This document shows positions 48,101-58,964 of a stretch of DNA of 64,000 nt, piece by piece (the stretch's first letter is position 1; each line of letters starts with the position of its first letter). The stretch comes from Tribonema minus. Taxonomy: Eukaryota; Sar; Xanthophyceae; Tribonematales; Tribonemataceae. Position numbers and translations under genes: made by a program. Under the pieces are notes generated by a model. The model was not told where the DNA came from, made no database searches, and worked only from the letters and a program-made list of their open reading frames with translations. Location: contig JAFCMP010000001.1 in NCBI GenBank assembly GCA_017506865.1, forward strand, positions 1,798,001-1,862,000, in the 5' to 3' direction.

Positions 48101-49749
48101 GCTCGTCGCGCTGCTGCGCTACATTGCGGAGACGGACGCGCGCCACTACCCGCGCCGCTGCGCGACCACGTACGTCGTCAACACGCCACCGCTGTTCGGC
48201 GTCATCTGGGGCGCCATCAGGGGGTGCTTGGAGGGGTCCTCCGCCGACTTGCGCGTCCTGTCGGACCGGAAGCGCTGGCAGCAGGTGCGCTGCGCTCTTG
48301 TCATCTCCCTGGCTGCGCTGTGAGGGCTGCAGCAGACGCTCCGTCTTCAGCAGCTTGCTCTTGCGCGCACGCGCGCCCCTCAGCGGCGATAGCGCTGAGC
48401 GCCTACTGCCCCGTTGCAGCTCGTGGCGCTAAATGTGAGAGGCCCTCTATGGCATTTACCTGCACACTTAGCGCCGACGTACTGGGTTCCGCGCTCCGCC
48501 GCCGCTCAGCTGCGGCAGCCGCAGGCGGAGACTCTTTTCTGCGAATGTCGCTGCGGATGCGTTGGCGTGCGTGAGACCAGGCATCACCTAAGTGGTGTAC
48601 ACAGCGGCTGCACGCAGTGCGGTGCCGGCGCTGCACCTTAGCGCACCGAGCGCTACTCTACAGTAATTGAGCACCGCTGCACTCCTCGAAAGCTCATGCG
48701 CTCCGTCCCGAAGCTGCCGTGTTTGCCCCATATTACCACGCAGACCATCGCTGAAGTGGCAGGCAGGTGCGCCGCCGCCGCTGCTTCCACAGGCGTGCCT
48801 CCGGGGATGGCGGCGCAGCGGAAACTGCTGCCTGCGTCTGACGCGCACAACAACAATGCGTGAGCGCAGTCGCGGCCACGAGATCGCTGACGATTGCTGA
48901 GCGCACGACTCCTGCTGACATGCAGTGTCCAACAAGAAGGCGCAAGCGCAGTCGTACTTGCGAGACCGCCGTTGCCGAGCGAACGGCCGCTTCTCACATG
49001 CAGTCTGTCCTCTGTTGATCGCTGCTGCTGCCGCGCGCCCGCAGGCGCTCCTCGAGGACATTGCCGCCGAGAGCCTGCCGCCCGAGTACGGCGGCTGCGG
49101 CCGCTCGCTCGCCGACACGCCTTTCCTGTACGAGTACCACTGCGCCGCCAATGCCGCTGCGGCGGCAGCGGCGGCGGCGGCAGCGGCAGAGGCGGCGGCA
49201 GCAGGCGACGGCGCGAGCGACGCCGGCAGCGACGCGGCGAGCGTCTCGGAGGTCGCCGTCGCGAGCCCGGCGAGCACGGCGCTGCCGTCGCCGCGCAGTC
49301 CGCACCGATCCGACAAGGCGTCGCAGCTAGGGTTAGGGTTGGAGGAAGAGCGACACGACAGCGGGCGGATGCAACTGCCGCCCTGCAACGCGTCTGGCGC
49401 CAGCGCCGAGATCACGGGCGGAGGCGGCGGCAGCGGCGGCGGCGGCATGCGCGCGACGGCGTCGCTGCGCAGCTGCCGCGATGCGGCGCAGTGCGCGGCT
49501 GCGACGCTCAAGCAGCGCGCCGTGGCCACGCTCAGCGCCTGCGCCGCCGCCAGCGTCGGCCGCGTCGACGCAGCCGTTGCAAAGCTGCTCTTCCCCGACG
49601 GCGTTCCGCCGGCGGAAGGCAAGCCGCCGCTGCGTGCGCAGTCGCGCGCCGCCGCCGCTGCCGCTGCCGCCGCCGGCGGCGCGGCGCTGGACAAGATGGG
49701 CGGCTGGGCGGTGCACGCCCTTTTCGGCGAGACGGGTATTGAGGTCTAG
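45139..49749 (+). CDS. Sec14-like CRAL-TRIO lipid-transfer protein
   Basis: Sec14 proteins bind and exchange phosphatidylinositol and other lipids at membranes. Exons 45139-45720, 46913-47257, 48090-48284 and 49045-49749 join in phase 0 (GAG/GTAAGG, CCGCAG/GTCCTC, GGGCAG/GTGTGT, GACGCAG/ATCACG, CAGCAG/GTGCGC, CCCGCAG/GCGCTC), about 608 residues. CRAL-TRIO-N: LLRYLRAHGFDVERTLVILG. Lipid-binding core: RRGRPVLLYRYGAFDAR, DAYSLILDLQGLGVGQ, ITSELVALLRYIAETDARHY followed by PRR, TTYVVNTPPLFGVIWGAI, ending with the usual LPPEYGG. A basic Gly/Ser-rich insert interrupts the core, and the C-terminal 190 residues are Ala/Ser-rich. The start is uncertain; more 5' sequence may exist. Two decayed copies of exon 3 precede the working one. 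A TTAGGG pair (49328-49343) sits in the last exon. Confidence 0.8.
47672..48284 (+). repeat. Three tandem copies of Sec14 exon 3 with its intron tail
   Basis: The exon start ITSELVALLRYIAETDARHY occurs three times, with GAGCGAGCTC at 47681, 47891 and 48095 (periods 210 and 204). Copy 1 has a premature TAG after RY and copy 2 loses frame after HYPRRC. Copy 3 is intact and joins both neighbours in phase. The linkers between copies also match (TACGCAGCTGTTC before copies 2 and 3), so the whole unit of about 205 bases was duplicated. Confidence 0.9.
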
Positions 49750-51097
49750 GTGCAACTTGCCGTTCCAAGAGCAGCAAACATCACAGGTGGTCAGCCTGCC
49801 CTTCATCCTGAGGGTTCATTGGAAAACCGGTGGCGTGCCACCCTTCCATGTAGCTTATCGCATGCGCATAGTCGACGCTTCAGTTGTGGGGACAGTGGTG
49901 GTGAGAGGGCATAATGTGGGTGATCGCAGGAGCGTACCATGGGGAGTGTGGGGTCTTCTGAAAGCAGTATCATGTCGTCTTACAGAGTTAGCGCGGGAAT
50001 GGTCTGAGGCACGTCCGTGCGAAGCACACCTAGCCTCAGCAAAAAGGTGAAGTTGGAACTACAAGTTTGCATGTGTCATTATATCACCACAGCACAACCG
50101 TGTCATTTCAACACCGAGCAGAAAAACAAGCCAGTAGGACAAAAGACGTGCCCGCCTGACACAGTAGCTCCGCGGCCTTGGCTCTGCGAGCCCCACCCAT
50201 GGGTGGTCAGTTTTGGGTGAAGTGCAACCTTGTGGTAAGTACATCAGTGGCGACTGGGGCAGATGCTATCGCCCCTGACACCGTAGTGGTGAATGCAATT
50301 TGACATCTGTGAGATGGCTGATTCTGGCTCTTTTCACTCCTGGCTGCCTGCATTGCTGTTTGCCTTTTGTGAGTGGCCAAGCGACAAATGCTTGTGTGGG
50401 CTGTGTTGAACAGTGCGCTATCCACGCACGCAGACATGTGCATTAATGACATGCTGTGCATTTATTGGCTACTGTTTGCGGTGGTGGGACTCAACTCAGA
50501 TCTCACTGCCTGCTTGGCCACTTTTGCGGCAGGCGATCGCGCATGTGCTGGCCACCACTGCGATGTGACACTTGCCCATGACATGATCGCATTGACACTT
50601 GAGGTTGCAAGTGCGGAGCAGTGCATTCTGCAGTTGGAATACTGAGGCGATGATTGCCACACTGCTGGATGCACTTTTGTGCGCGAGTCGTCTTGACACG
50701 TGGCTCCTCTCCTTCACCAGGAATGTGCATACAGTGGCGTGAGACAGCCCACACAGCGTGGAGTCAAGGCAACAGTTGCCAATAAAACATTGGCAGAATT
50801 GTCTTCTGAATTGACAAGTTCTTGCTGGACAAACAAGCATCACTCAACAGTGTCCATGAAGTCTTCGTGCAAGTGGGAATTCATGATGTGCAGTGTTAAA
50901 CAGCGATTCTGCTCGCGCCACATGAGCTGTCAAAGTTGCCAGAGTAGTCCCAGAGTAGTCCCCTGAAAAAGAGCACCAGCAGCTGCTAGCGCAACCGCCG
51001 AACGCCAATCGGAGGGTCATGAAACATCAACTCAAACTTGCAAGCCCAGCCCCCGCACTGTGCGACAGTGAGCCAAGTGCGACACGCAGTACTGACT
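49750..51097. other. 1.3-kb intergenic stretch
   Basis: Between two plus-strand genes. Several short frames on both strands but no domain or splice structure I can support. Confidence 0.5.
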
Positions 51098-53269
51098 ATG
51101 CCCGTGCCTGTACTTCCAGCTAAGGCTCATCAGCCAAGAGTAGCAGCCCAGGGAGTCATCGACGCCTCGGTACCTCTCATCGAGCGCATGCTTGCGAGGG
51201 ATGAGGTCGTACTGCAATCGCGCAACAATCAGGATTTGAGGCCAGATCCTGAGCTTCGAAGCAAGTATACTCCATTGCTGCCTCATCCGATGCCAGTATC
51301 ATACGAGGTACGCCGCAGTATAGTCGACTGCTGCCTCGCTTATTTTAAAACTTGCACGCTGCCTCGCGCTGCCACTAACAACATGAGCTGTCCGATGACG
51401 CTCGGGCCCGCAATCTGCAGCGGTTCGCAGCGGAGCGCGTGCTGCACCGTGTGGCCGTCCTGCATCCAAAGGCAAGTCATAGCTGCAAGCCACATCAGCA
51501 AGGACAACTTGTCAGCATTACAGCGTGATTACCCTCGTACCCACTCCTGCCTTTAGCGGCGGCGTGTGTGAGTATTGGCACACGCAGAACACGTGTTATA
51601 GACTGAAGAAACAAGCATTTGCCCTGTTGGTGCTTTTTTTGGCTTCGACAGCACCAAAGCGACTTGCATAATTTGCACCCCATGAGGTCTGTGAGATCTG
51701 CCATCACTCGAGGGCCTCTCTGATCTGTGCCGCGCTTGCATCGCGCACCGCTGCCGCGGCAGGAGCGCGCCATGGCTGCGGTCATCGCGAGGCAGCCGTG
51801 GGTGGTGGAGGAGCTGCTCATGCAGGGGTGAGAGAGGGTGACATGGCAGCGTACATCAGAAGCTGACACACATTGAGCATTCACAGCTAGCGCTGGCATG
51901 TTTACTTTGAAAACATCGCTTCCAACCACCGTCAGCGTTTGAAATGCTTCTCTCGATTTTGCTGGAATCAAGTTTGCGCAATAAAACACATTGCTGGTAT
52001 CTGCTGCATCTAAAGGCAAATCCACGCTGTGTACTCCAGGATGGCGCTTGTGGCGACGCCCCCTGCGGCACAAGACGCGTGATGAGCGCAGCACCTTTGA
52101 TGGCTGCATACGTGAAGCCATGCATCTGCATCATCACATCATCGCACGGCTGCCTGTCACTTACAGGCGCCACATGCGCCACATTACAGCTCCAACAGGT
52201 GCTACTCTCGCGAATGCTGCCCAGGGTCACTGCCGCACACCCTCGCCAGTCACTGCAGCGGCGCCGCGCTGTGCCGCCGACAAAAACACAGGAAGACGGA
52301 CCAGAGGGCACACCCGCCACCGCTACGGCGTCGCGCATGCGTACAGGTCTCTGTGAAGTCAGTGCCCGTCCCATACACACGCGCCAGACGTGCAGCGTCA
52401 CAATAACGTGCCCGCGCGCTGCCGCCGCAGGTGCCCCGTCGCGGAGCGCTGCGACATCGGCCTGACGCCGCTGCACGCCGCTGCGGCGTATGGCGACGCC
52501 GCCACCGTGCGCGCGCTGCTCAACATGGGCGTGGACGCGAACCCCACCACGGTGAGCGCTGCCGCCTGCACCGGCAATGCCATGTCTTGAATGGCGCTGA
52601 TTGTAGTGGTCTGGTACCAGCAGCCTCGAGCGCCGCTGCGCCAGCTGGTGGCGGCAGAGGCGCCAGTCCATGCCTGGTCATCTTCACTTGTCCCATGGCA
52701 CTAAAACCGCAAACGCTGAATAATGCCGCCTCACGTGTGCGCACAGCTTGCGGGGTGCGCAGTGTTGTGGGTGCCGCACGCCCTTGTTGCGTGTCGAGGC
52801 TGCTCGCGCATACGTACAACATTTGCAGGTGAGCAGCACCAGTGGCGAGGCTCGCTCAGCAACAGACGGCGCGACACGCACGACCCCTGCGCGCGGTGCC
52901 CGTTGAGGGGACCACCCACACCACCGCAAACATCGCGGCGCCCTCTAGCCAGTGACACTCGCTACTCACAGCAGCCCTTGAACTGCATCTGATCGCCGCG
53001 CCCTCACCCTCACGCGCCACCCGCGTCTCATGTGCCGCCGACAGATGGGCGGCGTGACTCCTCTACAAAGCGCCGTCGCCACAGGCGGCGCCGACTGCGC
53101 ATGCGCAGCGCTGCTCCGCAAGGCCGGCGGCGTCATGGCGACCGCCGCCGACACGCGCCCCGCGCGCTACGATCTGTTTGAGGGCTTGGCGCCGCCGCCG
53201 CCGCGGCGCGCCATGGACGATAACGCGCGTGAACTGGGGCGCCGCGTGCCGTACTACGGGCAGTACTGA
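51098..53269 (+). CDS. Ankyrin-repeat protein, five exons, complete
   Basis: Ankyrin repeats mediate protein-protein contacts; a specific partner cannot be named. Exons 51098-51307, 51388-51471, 51763-51827, 52431-52551 and 53045-53269 join in phase to 234 residues. Exons 2-3 give NLQRFAAERVLHRVAVLHPK then ERAMAAVIARQPWVVEELLM. Exon 4 has the cleanest repeat (GLTPLHAAAAYGDAATVRAL, LLNMGVDANPTT). Exon 5 has GGVTPLQSAVATGGADCACA and ALLRKAGG, then a tail ending VPYYGQY. The start ATG gives a first exon of exactly 70 codons. Intron 2 uses a GC donor (AAG/GCAAGT). Intron 1 is short (80 bases) with CTAAC 13 bases before its acceptor. Exon 4's donor is GTGAGCGCTG. Confidence 0.8.
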
Positions 53270-54632
53270 TGGAGCAAAGCCTAGGGTGTTCGGGGGTGAC
53301 GCGCAACGCACACTCAATGATGGCAGTGCCAAGGCAGTTGGCGAGGCGAGAGCGTGGCGAGCGGTGCATGCAGGGCGCCGCACGCGTCGCGATGATGCGC
53401 AGCAGCAGAGGAGAGTCACGCCTTGAACTGATGATGGTGGCACCACGATACGCGCGAACCCGAATCGTCACAGTAGACGGCGCTCAGCAACCGAGCGCGG
53501 CGGTGCCACACGGCACTACATTGCCGCACGACCAATGCCTGTCGACCCGAGACCGTGGGCGCGCGACGTGTGCCATGTCTGCGCAAAAGCACCTCCGTGC
53601 GCACACTGCGAGGGGCAGGAGGTCAGCGCTAGCGCGAAGGCTGCGGATCCGCGGCGCAGCAGAACGGAGCGCAGGAAGCAGTGCCCGGCGGTGACGTCGT
53701 CAGGTGCCGCGTTGCGGGCACGGCGCCGAAAGCCCGTAGCCGCCAGCAGTGTGCAGCTTGCGCTGTCGTGTAATTGTGCACATCTGGATGTGCGGGGAAG
53801 GGGGGGCGTGGGGTAGGGGGGGTGCTGATCACGACCACGGTTGGTGAGCGTCGACACGCAGCGCGTGCCTGCAGGCGTGAGGGCGCGAGGCACACCAGTA
53901 CGGGCGCAGACAGAAACAGCGACAGAGCGCAACAGACACGTTTGACGGTGTGAACGTGCCGCCCGCTGGCTACACAGCGGCGTGCTCTCGTTGCTTCTAT
54001 TTTTACTGGTGCTTGCGTGCAGTATTACATGTGATTTGCGATGCGTCGCGTGCGCTGTGCGCGCCGGCGCCTGCTGCCTGACCAGTCACGGCGCTGCGGC
54101 ACAGCAGTTGTGCCTCCGACGACCAGTCCCCTCATACCTCAACCAAAGCTCTCTCGTTCATCAGGCTACTTAACGTTCGTCGCGGAGCGCCGCTGTGTTG
54201 AGCACTGCTGCGCTGAGCGCTGCTGAGCTGATGCCCCACCCCTCGGCGCCGCCTGCAGCCTACTAACGCAACGCGCAACAAAGAGGGCGGCTACAAGCGC
54301 GCCCCCTGCCGGTGTCCCCCCGCCCCCCCTCCCCCGCGCCCTCCCACCTATGTATACCACGCCACCGCGGCGCGCACACGAAAACAAGAAGCGAAACTAC
54401 TGCATCGATGCGCCACCGGCGCCGCGGCGCTGCGGACAGCGCTCAGCACCAGCGCTCAGCAGCAGCGCTCAGGGTGGGCGCCACGCGCCGGCAGCCCCGG
54501 CAGCCCCGCGCCCGCTGTTCCGGCACACGCATCCCGCGTGCCGCCTCTCCTCACGCGGCGGCACGCATGCCGTTCAGTGCCCACGCACGCAGCGCGGCAG
54601 CGCCGGCGGCACACGTGCCCAGGCAGCAGCGC
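53270..54632. other. 1.4-kb stretch between convergent genes
   Basis: Two 3' regions should lie here. Several G-runs (53798-53822) and C-runs (54315-54335) and five copies of the AGCGCT palindrome within TGAGCGCTG or CAGCGCTCA (54214, 54437, 54450, 54463, 54627). No supported gene. Confidence 0.5.
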
Positions 54633-57190
54633 TCAGAACTCGGGGCCGCGCGACGGCGGCAGCGGCGGGCGCCGCCGCGCGCCCCCCCCTCCGCGCCCCC
54701 CTGCCCCCTTCCGCCGCCGCCGCTCCTCGCACAGCGGGCACGGCAGCTTGCCGAGGCCGCCGCAGGCGTCGCACTTGCGCGGCATGGCGTCCTGCGCGAC
54801 GAAGAACCCCTTGCCGCGGCACTCGCGGCACTCGATCTCGAGCGCGCCGTCGCACGCCGTGCAGGTCTGCGGGGGGGGGCGAGGGGGGGGGGCAATTAGT
54901 TCGGGGGGGGAGGGGGGGGGGGGGCACGACGGACGATGGCATGCCCTACGACTGCCTGATGTTGGCGGGCGGGTGGCCGCATGCACCCTCTTTGGTTTCA
55001 GCAATCGACGCACGCGATGGCGGCGCGCAGATGCGCCTGATGGCTTCTCAGACGCGCTGAACTCGAGGAGCGGCAAAGGGAGTGACTGGCTCGAGGAGGC
55101 GCCATTCTGCGCCGAACGCGCGCCCTGCGGCAGGGCGTCAGTCACGAGAGCCGCGCTGTTCCCCGCTGGATGGGGATGGATGCCGTGTCTCAGCAGGCAG
55201 CAGCGTGCACCGTCGCGAGCGGCGGTGTGCGTGCGTGGGCGCTTCACTACACTTGATGCGCCGCTGGTCTTGTGAGATGCACTTGACGGTGACAGCGTAA
55301 ACGCGTGGGGGGAGGGGGGGATCGCTAGCCGTGCACCCCTTAAGGCAGCGATCAGCTGACGAGGTGTTGCATCATTATCTGAGGCGACAACCGCCCGGCG
55401 GCAGTGGCGCGCTCTCCAGTCAAGCCCCTGCTGCGCAGCTGCAAACGATGCTGTGCGCTGCGGCTGCTTTGTTCAAGTATGATTCTGAACCCCAGAAGCT
55501 GCCAGTTTGAAAGGGGTGCACCAGAGCAGCACAAGCCGGAGGGGGTTAGCTGCGCATGCAGCGATACCCGCGAGCTGCCAGCGGGGCCCGGGCGGGCGTG
55601 CGACTTCGCAACTGCCGGGCGCTATTGGCACAAGCGCGCTCTGCTCGCTCCGTCAAACTCTTAAGATCTTGCCGCAGTACGCTCACGCAACGTGTGTGTC
55701 GGCGTGTGCCATGCACGTGAGCATGCCTGTGGCGTCGGGTCCGAGGCAGCGCCTTCGGACGAGCGCAGCGTTCGCTTGTCAGCGGCAGCACGTACGCGGT
55801 TGACTCAGAAAGCCGATCACCTCGAGAACTCACCCGCAGGTGCCCTTTGTGCGGGGGGAGTACACTTCAGAAGCGGTGTGGGACGAGATTGACGAGGTGG
55901 GCCCTGACAGCATGTTGATCAGCACGCGCGGTGAGGAAGCAAGCCCCAACAAGTACAGGCCCAAGGGTAGCCACGTGGGTTGAGGCTGAGGTGACTGAAC
56001 TAACCCCGAGACCTGTGCAGAAGGCAATAGAGCCCGACACACACGACGTAAAGATGCTCTTATTGGAGAATGTGCCGCAGCTGGGCACCACTGTGAACGG
56101 CGTGCCAGCCCTGCAAGGCATGTAATGCCGTCCACAGTACGGCAGTGCCCCGCTGCGGCACATGTTGTAGCTAGAGCATTTTTGCGTTGTGCTCAATTGC
56201 CTTCTGCACAAGTCTCACAGTTAGCTCTCGATCACCTCGGTCTCAACCTGGCTACCCTTCTGCCTGTGTTTGTTGGGGCTCGCCTCTTCGCAGCGCATAC
56301 TGAGTAAAACCATGTCGGGATCCACCTCGTCGATCTCATTCCACACTGCTTCTGACGTGTAGCTCCCCAGCATGAAGGGCACCTTCGGACGAGAATCTTG
56401 AATCACAGCGGCGTACCTTTCGTTGACATCCACCGCCAGCTGCCCCTGTGCCATGACCCTGACCCTAACCCTAACCCAAATGCCCCACTAAGCGTCCCCT
56501 TCACAGCGCTGCCTACGCCACACCCTAGGTCACCTACCACCTTTAAGTAAGGCGTTTTCATGTCGTTAAGGTCAGGCTATTCATCACGCTGCGCTGCCGT
56601 GATCAGCCCCTGGCGGTGTCAGGGTAGCAAGAGCCACCACCCTCAGTTGAAACCGCAACTTCAAGGCGGTGTCGATTTCGTCACCACCACGATGTTCAGC
56701 AACGGATGAGCAATAGAAGCGCAGTGCAGTTGCTGAATGATGATGGTTCCTTCACGTACACCATAACATATAAAGCCAGCTGCCATAAATCATCAATATT
56801 TCAACGTAGCAGGAGCCCTCTTGCCTGACTAGAAGCATAGTCCGCGTCGTCATCGTAATCGTCGTCCCCTCTCTCCTGCGCTTGCCGCTTCTCCTCCTCC
56901 TTCTCCAGATACACCTTGCGCGCCCTCTCGTTGAACGCCTCCCCCACGCTCCAGGCGATCCCGATCAGTGTACCTTTGATGGCCGCAAACGCCATCGTCT
57001 CTGTGCCCGGGAAGTACCACATCGATACGGCAGCACTGGGCGCTGACCTTGCGGGACGCGCGGCATGGCAGCAGTGATGATGTTGCCCTCTGAACGCGGA
57101 AGCAGAACTTGCTGATAGCAGAGGCGCCGTGAATCCAAGGCACGGCGCCACCGACAGGGCAAGAGCCGCAAGAGAGAGGGAGAGCCGCAT
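54633..57190 (-). CDS. Plastid-targeted protein with DnaJ-type zinc finger (LQY1/BSD2-like)
   Basis: Proposed two-exon gene. Exon 1 57190-56825: signal peptide (MRLSLSLAALALSVAPCLG), then FTAP, the Phe+1 cleavage motif of heterokont plastid proteins, a transit-like Ser/Ala/His region, a hydrophobic segment (TMAFAAIKGTLIGIAWSVGE) and a Lys/Glu then Asp-rich stretch. Exon 2 54866-54633: four CxxC motifs (CTACDG, CRECRGKG, CDACGGLG, CPLC) forming a DnaJ-type zinc-binding domain, then a basic tail and stop. The join needs a GC donor (CAG/GCAAGA); both sides are phase 0 and the acceptor is CCCGCAG/ACC. Without that splice, exon 1 reads on to a stop at 56801 (129 residues) and the zinc finger belongs to another gene. 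Plastid LQY1- and BSD2-type proteins carry this finger and act in photosystem or Rubisco assembly; that role is inference here. Confidence 0.55.
55840..56382. repeat. Large imperfect inverted repeat, arms about 260 bases, loop 25
   Basis: Left arm 55840-56101 and right arm 56127-56382 are reverse complements with moderate divergence. Each arm encodes a related peptide outwards-to-inwards: VPFVRGEYTSEAVWDEIDEV on the plus strand, VPFMLGSYTSEAVWNEIDEV on the minus strand, both continuing to EEASPNK and then KGS. Inner parts also pair (GGGCACCACTGTGAACGGC with GCCGTCCACAG and CAGTGCCC). The transcript of either strand could fold into a long hairpin. Confidence 0.85.
56221..56454 (-). CDS. Small ORF of unknown function in the inverted repeat
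   Basis: 77 residues from ATG: MAQGQLAVDVNERYAAVIQD, then PKVPFMLGSYTSEAVWNEID, EEASPNKHRQKGS and a stop. The mirrored copy in the left arm (plus strand, from 55840) keeps the frame for about 46 residues but has no obvious start and follows an acceptor-like CACCCGCAG. Two diverged copies retaining similar peptides suggest that the peptide was once selected. It lies within the long intron proposed for the plastid gene. No family recognised. Confidence 0.35.
   Translation of the reverse strand: MAQGQLAVDVNERYAAVIQDSRPKVPFMLGSYTSEAVWNEIDEVDPDMVLLSMRCEEASPNKHRQKGSQVETEVIES
56458..56477. repeat. Short interstitial telomere repeat
   Basis: About three units (CCCTGA CCCTAA CCCTAA CCC), directly next to the start of the small ORF in the right arm of the inverted repeat. 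Confidence 0.85.
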
Positions 57191-58964
57191 CTTGCTGTTT
57201 GTCAGCAGCAAAACTGGCCGGCGCGTTTCAAATCCGAACTAGGGACTCACAGAAAGATGTGCTCAAAAGGGACACTCCAGCTGAGCGCTTGCAGAGCCCG
57301 TATCTTCAAATCATTTTCAGTTGCTACTTCACTTCCGAGCTGAAGTTGAGTCAAGTTTTGTGAATGGAGGAACATGACGCGACAAATACGTGCAGCGATA
57401 TCATAGAAGCGGCTGGTGCTGCTAAACTGCTGTCGTGCTCGGGATCCAGCTGCCAGGCCACACGCAGCAAACACGCAAGCCTTGCTCTCATCGCTACAAA
57501 ACATGCTTGCGGCCCGGATCCCGCTGGCTCAAAGCCGACACTTGCTAAGATGTAGTGGTATTGCAGCAGCAACCAGATGGCGGCCGCTTGTGCCACTTAT
57601 TACACAGCTTGATAAGCAAAGCAGAAGGAACCTGTCTGCAGCACTGGAGCGTTCCCGTCTCGCCGATCGCCCAGGCAGTCAAGCTATCAGAATCGGCAGC
57701 AGCAGCGGTGCCTCTGCTGGAGCTGCGGGCGGTGATCTGCATTCCAGTGCAGCAGCAGCTCCAGATCATAAAAAAGCGGGTCAGGACGTTGCAGCAGCGG
57801 CAGGGGAGGCGTTGGAAAGCCACGGCAGCGGCAGCAGTAGCAGCACAGCTCCGGCCGGCAGGCTACTGAGGAGACGCGGGCTGCATCAGATCATGCGACA
57901 GCTGAGGTACTTGATCTGGCAACTCGTCGTCTAATAGTACTGCGTCACAGGTGATCTGATGAGTTGAGACGTGGTTTTGGGTCCAGAGTTGGAGCATCAC
58001 CCACGTGCAGAGAGTGCAGTGCAGGGTACACGATGTGCACTTCAGTCAGTAGGCGGCGTGCGTGTTGGCGCAGCAGGTGTGCACAGTGCTCTGCTGATGT
58101 TGATCACCCTGAGCAGTGTAGTGCTATGTGTTCACAACACGTTATGAAGCACACACGCGATCGGTTCGAGCAAAAGCCAGACTCAAAATGTACATGCAGG
58201 AGTTGGACAGCCACTGCCTACGATATTTGTTTGTTGTCTATGCTCAACGCCCGCAGCGTGTGATCGTATGATCAGCTCTTTGTGAAACAATCAACTTTGC
58301 AGTGCTTAATGTAGTGGCTCGTTGTCACATCTCAATGTGTGGCCGCCTCTTGGGTTTGCGCGTTGCGCAGGTTCTCCGTGCGGTTCCGGGCACAGGCACG
58401 GCGGGAGCTGATCGATGATGAGCTCTGGGCGGAGGGGTGCCGTCTTGTCCGACACGAGGTGCGCATGTTTTAATGTACATTCATCCATAGATCTGTGCGA
58501 ACTTCAAAGTACACACTTCGACACGAGGTGCGCATGTTTCAACGTACATACATCTATACGCATATGCAAACTTCAAAGTGCACGCTTCTTCAGAGTACAT
58601 CCATTTTTACATGCATGCATACGTGCGCCTTTCGAAGCACATCGGCGACACACATGCGCGCGCACAGGCATGCGCACATGCACATGCGCCCCGGCCGCGT
58701 CCGCCGTGGCTGCCACCGGGACGCTCTCATCGCACGCACGCCGTGGCACACACGCGGCTGCTGCCTACCGCAGCGCTCCCGTTTAATTCACACCCCAGCA
58801 GGGGCGTTGCGCTGCCCCAGGTGGCGTCGATACAACGCATCTCGGTACCTGTACGACACCAGATGGGTTGTATCAACAACGCCTGGGGCACACCGCACAG
58901 GCTATCACCGCTGTCCGCACTGTTGCCCTGTGACACTTGTTGTCGTGTTATGGTTTGCTCACAG
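57191..58964. other. 1.8-kb stretch between divergent genes
   Basis: Should contain the promoter of the plastid gene (minus) and the 5' part of the helicase gene (plus). A plus-strand frame at 57416-57934 is Ala/Ser-rich with no domain. A 69-base tandem repeat lies at 58449-58590 (GACACGAGGTGCGCATGTTT at 58451 and 58520). An upstream first exon for the helicase, expected to carry a mitochondrial presequence, was not identified. Confidence 0.45.

Noticed and set aside
58449-58590. 69-bp tandem repeat as coding (FNVHSSI/FQRTYIY peptides)
   Set aside because: The similar peptides follow from DNA repetition alone; the region is upstream of the helicase with no splice support.
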